Source: Marinilabiliales bacterium
Lineage (GTDB): Bacteria; Bacteroidota; Bacteroidia; Bacteroidales; BM523
Direction: 5' to 3'
Assembly: GCA_002869425.1 (NCBI GenBank)
Contig: PKSZ01000068.1
Coordinates: 1-10,193 of the forward strand
Length of the DNA stretch: 10,193 nt
A program made the translations under genes and the position numbers. Under the pieces are notes generated by a model, which ran no database searches, was not told where the DNA came from, and saw nothing but the letters and a program-made list of their open reading frames with translations. Within the stretch, counting starts at the first letter, position 1; every line of letters begins with the position of its first letter. Shown in pieces: positions 1 through 6,063 of the stretch.

Positions 1-672
1 GTGATATTGGCCAAAACCATGGGCGATAGTTTTAAGCCTGAAATGGTTGCCGGTCATTCTTTAGGTGAATTCTCAGCTCTGGTGGCCAGTGGTGCTTTAT
101 CTTTTGAGGATGGATTAAAGCTGGTTTCTGCTCGTGCTCAGGCAATGCAGAAGGCTTGTGAAGCTGAACCATCAACCATGGCTGCCATCGTTGGAATGGA
201 AGATGAGCTTGTTGAAAAAACCTGCAAAGAGATTGATGAGGTTGTAGTACCGGCAAATTATAATAGTCCTGGTCAGTTGGTAATATCCGGCTCGTTCAAG
301 GGAATCGATATTGCCTGTGAAAAACTTACTGAACTGGGAGCAAAAAGGGCATTAAAACTACAAGTAGGTGGTGCTTTTCATTCTCCTCTAATGGAGCCCG
401 CAAGAGCAGAACTTGAAGCTGCTATAAACAATACAAGCTTCTCAAAGCCTGTATGCCCTGTTTATCAAAATGTAAGTGCAAAACCAGTAACAGATCCTGA
501 GGAAATAAAGAAAAATCTTATTGCCCAGCTGACTGCTCCGGTTAGATGGACACAAACAGTAAAAAATATGCTGGCAGACGGTGCTTCTCATTTTACTGAG
601 GTTGGGCCTGGAAAAGTGTTGCAAGGCCTTATTAAAAAAGTTGACAGGAAAATGCCAACCGAAAGTGCATAA
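1..672 (+). CDS. fabD: Malonyl-CoA:acyl carrier protein transacylase, 5' end cut off by the window
   Basis: Moves the malonyl group from CoA to acyl carrier protein, supplying the extender unit for type II fatty acid synthesis in the cytoplasm. The 223 visible codons carry the nucleophile elbow GHSLGEF (Ser at visible residue 20), the malonate-binding Arg in the SARAQAMQ segment (residue 45), NYNSPGQLVISG (87-98), the catalytic His in GAFHSPLM (127) and the C-terminal GPGKVLQGLIKK. In E. coli FabD the active serine is residue 92, so about 70 N-terminal residues, including the GQGSQ oxyanion segment, lie upstream of base 1. The GTG at base 1 is simply in frame and is not a start. The TAA at 670-672 is followed within 10 nt by a strong terminator, so this is the last gene of its transcript. 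The polyketide or PfaD-type acyltransferase alternative is unlikely given the stand-alone C-terminus. Confidence 0.96.
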   Translation: MILAKTMGDSFKPEMVAGHSLGEFSALVASGALSFEDGLKLVSARAQAMQKACEAEPSTMAAIVGMEDELVEKTCKEIDEVVVPANYNSPGQLVISGSFKGIDIACEKLTELGAKRALKLQVGGAFHSPLMEPARAELEAAINNTSFSKPVCPVYQNVSAKPVTDPEEIKKNLIAQLTAPVRWTQTVKNMLADGASHFTEVGPGKVLQGLIKKVDRKMPTESA

Positions 673-680
673 ATAAACAG

Positions 681-702
681 AGGGGCTGAAAAGCCCCTTT
701 TT
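681..702 (+). terminator. Rho-independent terminator of fabD
   Basis: A 7-bp stem (681-687 pairing with 692-698, core GGGGCT/AGCCCC) is closed by a GAAA tetraloop and runs into a T tract (698-702). It starts 8 nt after the fabD stop codon and separates fabD from the TPR gene. Confidence 0.92.
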
Positions 703-764
703 AGTATTTATATGGTTTTTGAGGCTTTCCGCTATTGATAATCAATTGTTGTATTTTGTATAGA

Positions 765-1874
765 ATGAAATATTTGTTGTTTTATATACTTTTCGTTTTG
801 TCTTTTTCTTTATCAGGAGAAAATGCAGATACAATTTTAGTGGAGAAGCTTAACCAAAGAGCAGGTAGAATTGTTTGGGATTCATCGCAGACATCACTAT
901 TGCTGAGTAATAAGGCCTTAGATATTTCACAAAAAATTGATTATATGCCTGGTGTCGCTTCTGCCAGTAATAATCTGGGAATTGTATATCATAAATGGGG
1001 AGCATACGATAAATCTCTTGAATATTTTTAGCAGGCGCTGGATGGGTATAGAGCTCTGAGCGATACAGCAGGAGTTATCAAAAGTCTGAACAATGTAGGT
1101 ATTGTCTATACAATCTGGGAAAATTATGAAAAGGCATTGCAGTATAACAAGCAATCATTAGAATTGATGCAAAAAATAGTTGACAATGAGCAAATTCCAA
1201 CTGCACTAAACAATATTGGAGTAATTTACCAGAGAATGGGGGATAATAAATCAGCACTTGAATATCATAAAAAATCATTATCCATAGCAGAAATTTCTGG
1301 CAATGAAGTACAGGTTGTTAATGCCATTAATAATATTGGTGTAATTGAACAGGATTTGGGCAATATTAATAAAGCGCTAAATTTGTATAAGCGAGCATTA
1401 AATATTTCCGATTCCCTGAGAAATATGACAGATGTTACGGTCTTTATGAACAATATCGCAACCATATATTACCAGCAGGCAAATTATTCAAAAGCAAAAT
1501 CTATGCTCGATTCAAGTATTCAGCTGGCTTATGCTGTAAATGACCGGTCTGCACTTTCAAATGCCTATTCTATTCTTAGTGATGTTTATACAAAAACCGG
1601 AAAATTGGGAAAGGCACTTGATGCCTATAAAACCCACGTCTGTTTTAAAGATTCATTGTTCAGTAATCAAAAAACTGCTGTTATTGCAGAGCTTGAAGCC
1701 AGGTATGATTCGGAGAGAAAGCAAGCGGAAATTGAAATGCTGAAGGCAGATAATATTCGAAAAGAACTTGAATTATCTCAACAAAAGAGAACCAAAATTT
1801 TTATTGCCTTGGTTCTGGTTCTGGTCATCGTTTTAGTTATTACCAATTTGGGTAAGTTTCAGAAATCGCGATAA
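765..1874 (+). pseudogene. TPR-repeat membrane protein with in-frame amber codon; probable remnant of a TPR sensor kinase or regulator
   Basis: Read through the amber codon, this is a 369-codon frame. It has a signal peptide (about residues 1-18), six to seven tetratricopeptide units of about 40 residues (about 30-300; recurring NNIGVIY and KALxxYxxAL patterns), a charged coiled coil (about 303-343, with ELEARYDSERKQAEIEMLK) and one membrane segment (about 345-360, IFIALVLVLVIVLVI). It then stops after nine residues. In Bacteroidota this order normally leads into a histidine kinase or a DNA-binding domain, which is absent here. Codon 89 (1029-1031) is TAG, and the same frame resumes at once with a perfect TPR continuation (QALDGYRAL), so a sense codon, probably CAG, has mutated. 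The ATG at 765 is preferred over an in-frame TTG at 735 because the signal peptide begins there. TTG 1137 and ATG 1167 are possible restarts but would lack a signal peptide. Amber readthrough or a sequencing error are the alternatives to a pseudogene. Confidence 0.8.
1029..1031 (+). other. In-frame amber (TAG) codon interrupting the TPR frame
   Basis: The TAG falls between LEYF and QALDGYRAL, in the second helix of a TPR unit where the sister units read ALEYHKKSL or ALNLYKRAL. The position therefore normally holds Q, K or E, each one base from TAG. The next 35 codons carry TPR sequence but no ATG. The MBL hydrolase gene at 9656-9658 ends in TAG as a normal stop, which argues against reassignment of TAG in this genome. 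Confidence 0.9.
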
Positions 1875-1903
1875 TGAAACTTTAATCAAATAAATCATCA
1901 GTT

Positions 1904-1930
1904 TTATCATTTATTTCCTGTTAATGATAA
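1904..1930. repeat. AT-rich inverted repeat downstream of the TPR gene
   Basis: TTATCATT (1904-1911) is the exact reverse complement of AATGATAA (1923-1930), with an 11-nt loop. It lies 30 nt beyond the TPR stop. No T run follows on either strand, so it is at best a weak terminator or a transcript-end hairpin. Confidence 0.35.
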
Positions 1931-1979
1931 CTAAATAGTGATATGTACGTATAAATAAGTACAAAATACTCTGAATAAA

Positions 1980-2010
1980 TTGACTTAAGGATTGTAATGT
2001 ATTACATTTG
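1980..2010 (+). promoter_or_regulatory. Bacteroidota-type promoter for the 2060/2358 operon
   Basis: TACATTTG at 2003-2010 fits the Bacteroidota -7 consensus TAnnTTTG exactly. A TTG (1980-1982, within TTGAC) stands 20 nt upstream, the usual spacing for the -33 element. The start of transcription would be about 2015-2018, giving a leader of roughly 45 nt before the ATG at 2060. No other full match is seen in the 185-nt gap. The match is read from the sequence; promoter activity is inferred. Confidence 0.65.
1993..2006. promoter_or_regulatory. Perfect 6+6 inverted repeat overlapping the -7 element (candidate operator)
   Basis: TGTAAT and ATTACA are exact reverse complements separated by GT. 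The right arm shares four bases with the -7 element TACATTTG at 2003-2010. A dimeric regulator bound here would block RNA polymerase, so repression is the natural reading. The regulator is not identifiable from the window. Short palindromes occur by chance in AT-rich DNA, so the position matters more than the sequence. Confidence 0.4.
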
Positions 2011-2059
2011 TGAAGCAGAGAAGTTGTATCATTAAGGCAGGTTTATTTCATAAATAATT

Positions 2060-2365
2060 ATGAATAATTTAAGGAAAATATTTTTGATTGTTTCTATTGT
2101 CTTGATGGGCAATGGTTTATTGATGGCTCAATCTCATGTAAAAAAAGAAGGATTTAGAAAAACAGAAGACAAAAAAAGAATAGAAAGGGTATCTATACAA
2201 AAAGTTGTTAAAGTAGATAGTGATTCAATTCTTGTTGAGAAACAAGAATGCAAATTCAAAGTATACCGAAAGGATTTTGTACCAAAAGAAAATAAGGATG
2301 AAAGAAGAAAGCCCGAAGTGAATGCTATTAATATTAAGCTTTCAAAAGTGGAGAGCAATGAATAA
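2060..2365 (+). CDS. Small basic exported protein of unknown function
   Basis: This 101-residue product is not recognised. It has a clear signal peptide (NNLRKIFLIVSIVLMGNGLLMAQ, residues 2-24) with a likely signal peptidase I site after Ala23. The mature part of about 77 residues is strongly charged (about 22 Lys/Arg against 15 Asp/Glu) with one Cys and no membrane segment, so it should be periplasmic or released. The charged-then-beta-like pattern (IQKVVKVDSDSILVEKQECKFKVYRKDF) suggests a small folded domain, but no family can be named. It lies 50 nt downstream of the promoter -7 element. Its stop codon overlaps the next start by 8 nt, so it is the first gene of an operon with the 1217-residue T9SS protein. 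The signal peptide, the promoter and the coupling together make it a real gene rather than a chance frame. Confidence 0.8.
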   Translation: MNNLRKIFLIVSIVLMGNGLLMAQSHVKKEGFRKTEDKKRIERVSIQKVVKVDSDSILVEKQECKFKVYRKDFVPKENKDERRKPEVNAINIKLSKVESNE

Positions 2366-5300
2366 GATGCTAAGAAAAATAATAACAGTTTTTGTATGTC
2401 TTGTGTTATTTGTAATGCAGGCTCATGCAGAGAACTATTCAATAACAATCTCTGATGCTTCCAATGCTTCTGTAAGCAAGGGTGATACGGATGTCCCAAT
2501 ATTAAGAATTTTTGTTGATCATCCCAAAAGCGGAGCACAAAACGATAATTGGAGGTTTACAGATTTTGTGTTTACGCCTGAAAATGATGACGATGCAGAT
2601 GTTACAGCAGCATATTTATATTATACAGCTACCTCAACATTTGCAACTACAAATCTAGTTGGCACAGATAATAATATTGCCGATGGTATATCTTTTACTG
2701 GATTAGCTGAAGATATTGCTGAAGATTCTTATGGGTATTTTTGGTTGGCATATGATGTAAGTAGTTCTGCAACGGGTTGTGATTCCATTCATGCTTCTAT
2801 AACCGATGCGAATATCTCACGTACAGAAACAGATGCTGATGGTAGTGGGCCAGGAATTTGCACTTTTGTAGACAATGCAGTTACTGGTCGTCAGATTCAG
2901 GGCTTTGGTTGTTGGAGTTATTGCTCTGTTTCTGGCAGTCTTAATACATATGGCTACATTGAAGAAGTTACTATTAATGAGATATCCAATAGCACAACTT
3001 TTGATGGTTATGTAAATACAGGCCAATCTACTTCTTTGATAATATCAGAGTCTTATTATTTAACGTTGGTAACCTATCAGACTTCAACAACCGGACGATG
3101 GTCTGCTGCTTGGATAGATTGGAACAATGATGGGGATTTTTCAGATACAGGTGAGGAGATTGTTAGCCCTGTTAATAGTACAAACAGTACGCGTGAAGTG
3201 CGAAATGTCTTGATTACAGTACCGGCAACGGCAGCTGTAGGTACAACAACCATGCGTGTTGTAATGAAATATGGGAGTTCAACCGCTGCTCCTACACCTT
3301 GCGATGCATATAATACCTATGTTGACTGGGAAGATTATACCATTAACGTAATTACTGCGCACTGTGCTAATGGAGTGCTGGATGCTGATGAGGTAGATGT
3401 TGATTGTGGTGGAGCAGATTGTCCGGCTTGCCCACATTGCGATAATGGCGTTCAGGATGCGGATGAAACAGGAGTGGATTGTGGCGGTTCTGATTGTGTT
3501 GATTGCCAGTGTGTCAATTCTGTGCAGGACGCCAATGAGGTGGGTGTTGATTGTGGTGGGCCTTGTGATGCTTGTGCCTGTGGTAGTGAAGCAGCTCCTG
3601 GAAATGATGATGCTTGTAACTCTACAACTCTATCACTGGATGGTTCTACATATCTTACCGATCAGTACAATTGCAATGCCAATGTCGACTGGTATGGAGG
3701 TTGTGTTCCATCTGGAAATCCATCGGTGTGGTATGACTTGACCTTAACCGGTTCCAATGATGAAATAATACTTGATTTTGCCAATTATTCTTTTGTTGGA
3801 GATGTAGAGTTGTTGTTGACCATAAAAAACGATGCATGTCCTGCTGATGCAGATATGACTTATGTTTCAGATTATTGTGGTGATCCGGATGGTACAATAA
3901 TGTTTACAGGATTAACTGCAGGTCAGGAGTATCACCTTATGGTATCTACGGCTTCAGGAGAGGAAGGCTATTTTAATATTGTAGGTGATGAAGAAATATT
4001 AGGTACACCCGATTCTGATCCATGCGCAACCATAACCATACCCCAGACTTTTTGTCCGGCAGGATATCCATTTAGTAATGTCGGGGCTACATCAATATTT
4101 CCTAATGAGTCTTTTGTAACGCTGGGTTGTGGAGATAATTTTCAGTATGAAACCTTTTTTAAATTTGTTGCCGACTCAACAGCCATGGATGTTACGGTGT
4201 ATGCGGGAACCATTGGAGGTGATAATGCAGAAATACATTTAATGCAACCAGCTACCTTACCTTGTGCTTCGGCAGTGACTTGGAATGTATACGGTTACTC
4301 CTGTCCTGCATGGGGCGAAACAGCAACTTTTACAGGACTTACCATAGGTGAAACATATTATATTTCAATAGATAACAAGGGAAATTCTAATCGCCAGGGA
4401 ACCTTTGGATTTTGTACAGAAGCTCATGGAGTCAGTTCATCAAGCGGTGGGGGATCAAATTGTGCCAATGCAATTGATATCAATGCTCTGGGTGTTCCTT
4501 TTGTTGATGCCAACACAACCGATGGGGCAGGAAATCATTGGGATGAAGCTTGTGACTATTTCTATTATGATTTGAATGGAAATGGTACAAGCGATTTGTT
4601 ATATTATGGTTGGGATACGGAAGACAGGTGGTATACATATACGGTTACTGATCCAGCTGGGGAGTATATTACCTATGATTTAACAGTTGATAACAATTCT
4701 TTAACTTACGATTACCCAATAGTAAGCGTTACAACATGGTGTCCTGATGATTTTAGAGAAAGCGATTGGTTTCATACGGATAGCTTGTGTTATGGAATGG
4801 ATAGTACAGGAGCGAACGGACACAATAGCTATGCATCATACGAAGGAGTTTTTGAAGATACAATACCTTGTCAAGCTATTTATCTTGGCCAGGGAACCTA
4901 TTATTTTGTAATTGATCATGCAAAATATTTAATTGATGATTATGGAGGAGCCAATACTGTTATTGAGGATAATCCGGAAGATTTTTACGATTATACTTTT
5001 TCATTTAATTCAATGGCCAATGCTTCCAATAATGAATGTGGGGGAGCCTATATCCTTGCAGATTCCGATACCGTAAGTGGAAATAATGCGGGTTGTAATT
5101 ATAGTTTTGGTCCCAATGATCCGGTATCGGGTACATTTTGTGCAGCATCAACTGAGAATCTTGCCTGGTTTGCATTTGAGCCAACTACAGATAGTGTGGT
5201 GCTTTCTTTTTACGATCTGGAAGGAAGTATACAGTGGGGAATTGTGGAAGGATCATGTGGTGGAACATTCTCTTCAGCAGGAACCAATTATTCAAATCCG

Positions 5301-6011
5301 GGTATTTATTTTTCTGATGCAAATGATCCTTGTGATACAGTAGCAGCTACACCTAGTCATGATACGATTTACGATTTAACCGCAGGAAGTACATATTATC
5401 TGGTGGTTGATGGAAATGGAGGAACACCCTCATCTTTTAATGTGGTTTTATCAGGTATCTCTTCAACTTTACCAGTAGAGCTTTTGTTTTTTGAAGTTGA
5501 ATACAACAAACTTACAGAGTTTGTTGACCTGAATTGGGAAACAGCCAGTGAAACCAACAATAGTCACTTCGTTATAGAAAGATCCGATAATGGGCATGAT
5601 TTTTATCCCGTGGGAAGAGTCGATGGAGCCGGTTATAGTAATCAAGTTTTGGATTATATTTTCACCGATAAACGACCTTTGCCCGGAATTTCATACTATC
5701 GTTTAAAGCAAATTGATTTTGATAACAATTACAGCTATTCTGAAATACAATCTGTGAAAATATTAAAGACAGGAGATGTGGAGGTATTTCCAAATCCTGT
5801 CGATGATATATTATACGTTAAAAATATAGGTTCAGATGATGTGGAAATATCTGTTGTAAATACAATGGGGGCTGATGTAATGGGAAGCAATATGCTGGTA
5901 CGAAATGATAATATGGTTATGATAGATATATCACACCTGGAAGCAGGAGTTTATTTGTTGAAATTACGACAGTGTGATATGCAATTTATGAAAAGAATTA
6001 TTGTAAAATAA
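2358..6011 (+). CDS. Giant secreted mosaic protein with GEVED domain, Cys-rich repeats and T9SS type A sorting tail
   Basis: This 1217-residue protein is exported by Sec and then carried across the outer membrane by the type IX system. Signal peptide: 1-24 (AHA before Glu25). Residues 28-155 resemble the BNR-associated N-terminal module of Bacteroidota sialidases (AAYLYYT, YFWLAYDVS). Residues 188-331 are a GEVED domain (WIDWNNDGDFSDTGEE, ending YVDWEDYTINV). Residues 336-406 hold three Cys-rich repeats. Residues 408-1032 hold about four degenerate beta-sandwich units like bacterial pre-peptidase C-terminal domains, each ending near a LTAGxxYYLxVD motif, with a Ser/Gly linker at 692-700. From 1038 comes the LPVELLFFE region that usually precedes the tail, then the type A tail (about 1140-1217; VFPNPVDD, LEAGVYLLKL, KRIIVK at the end). 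I see no catalytic motif; adhesion or matrix binding is inference. ATG 2358 is chosen because it opens the signal peptide; ATG 2367 is also possible. Confidence 0.9.
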   Translation: MNKMLRKIITVFVCLVLFVMQAHAENYSITISDASNASVSKGDTDVPILRIFVDHPKSGAQNDNWRFTDFVFTPENDDDADVTAAYLYYTATSTFATTNLVGTDNNIADGISFTGLAEDIAEDSYGYFWLAYDVSSSATGCDSIHASITDANISRTETDADGSGPGICTFVDNAVTGRQIQGFGCWSYCSVSGSLNTYGYIEEVTINEISNSTTFDGYVNTGQSTSLIISESYYLTLVTYQTSTTGRWSAAWIDWNNDGDFSDTGEEIVSPVNSTNSTREVRNVLITVPATAAVGTTTMRVVMKYGSSTAAPTPCDAYNTYVDWEDYTINVITAHCANGVLDADEVDVDCGGADCPACPHCDNGVQDADETGVDCGGSDCVDCQCVNSVQDANEVGVDCGGPCDACACGSEAAPGNDDACNSTTLSLDGSTYLTDQYNCNANVDWYGGCVPSGNPSVWYDLTLTGSNDEIILDFANYSFVGDVELLLTIKNDACPADADMTYVSDYCGDPDGTIMFTGLTAGQEYHLMVSTASGEEGYFNIVGDEEILGTPDSDPCATITIPQTFCPAGYPFSNVGATSIFPNESFVTLGCGDNFQYETFFKFVADSTAMDVTVYAGTIGGDNAEIHLMQPATLPCASAVTWNVYGYSCPAWGETATFTGLTIGETYYISIDNKGNSNRQGTFGFCTEAHGVSSSSGGGSNCANAIDINALGVPFVDANTTDGAGNHWDEACDYFYYDLNGNGTSDLLYYGWDTEDRWYTYTVTDPAGEYITYDLTVDNNSLTYDYPIVSVTTWCPDDFRESDWFHTDSLCYGMDSTGANGHNSYASYEGVFEDTIPCQAIYLGQGTYYFVIDHAKYLIDDYGGANTVIEDNPEDFYDYTFSFNSMANASNNECGGAYILADSDTVSGNNAGCNYSFGPNDPVSGTFCAASTENLAWFAFEPTTDSVVLSFYDLEGSIQWGIVEGSCGGTFSSAGTNYSNPGIYFSDANDPCDTVAATPSHDTIYDLTAGSTYYLVVDGNGGTPSSFNVVLSGISSTLPVELLFFEVEYNKLTEFVDLNWETASETNNSHFVIERSDNGHDFYPVGRVDGAGYSNQVLDYIFTDKRPLPGISYYRLKQIDFDNNYSYSEIQSVKILKTGDVEVFPNPVDDILYVKNIGSDDVEISVVNTMGADVMGSNMLVRNDNMVMIDISHLEAGVYLLKLRQCDMQFMKRIIVK
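3363..3575 (+). repeat. Three tandem Cys-rich DCGG repeats within the T9SS protein
   Basis: Three units of 22-23 residues start at 3363, 3438 and 3510 (residues 336, 361 and 385). They follow the pattern C-x-N-x-V-x-D-A-x-E-x-x-V-D-C-G-G...C-x-x-C, with four Cys each. The third unit is one residue shorter between GG and C. The Asp/Glu pattern would suit metal binding and the Cys pairs suit disulfides. Similar repeats are common in Bacteroidota surface proteins. Function is inferred only. Confidence 0.85.
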
Positions 6012-6012
6012 A

Positions 6013-6042
6013 AAAATGGCCGATTGTAAGATCGGCCATTTT
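6013..6042. terminator. Bidirectional terminator between the T9SS protein gene and gcvP
   Basis: A 12-bp perfect stem (6013-6024 with 6031-6042, core TGGCCGAT/ATCGGCCA) has a 6-nt loop. On the plus strand it ends in TTTT directly after the T9SS gene stop at 6011. On the minus strand it ends in seven T, 22 nt after the gcvP stop. One hairpin therefore serves both convergent transcripts. Confidence 0.93.
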
Positions 6043-6063
6043 AGTTATATCGTCTGTTTACAA

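Noticed and set aside
735..764. TTG at 735 as the start of the TPR gene
   Set aside because: It would put ten polar/Cys residues before a textbook signal peptide that begins at ATG 765.
1029..1031. Genome-wide reassignment of TAG
   Set aside because: The MBL gene ends in TAG at the expected C-terminus, so TAG acts as a stop here. Selenocysteine (TGA) and pyrrolysine contexts are also not suggested in a TPR protein.
1137..1874. A separate gene starting at TTG 1137
   Set aside because: It is in the same frame as the upstream part, starts in the middle of a TPR unit and has no signal peptide or promoter. It is better read as the downstream half of one interrupted gene.
2322..2357. N-terminal extension of the large T9SS protein from TTG 2322
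   Set aside because: The extension lies inside the small upstream gene and precedes a complete signal peptide that starts at ATG 2358.
2134..2538. Minus-strand 134-residue frame
   Set aside because: It is a shadow of the small exported gene and the start of the T9SS gene. It has low-complexity Ser/Leu/Phe content and no promoter.
3363..3575. CRISPR-like or mobile tandem repeat
   Set aside because: The period of 72-75 bases is a whole number of codons, with diverged DNA but conserved Cys and Asp residues. It is a protein repeat.
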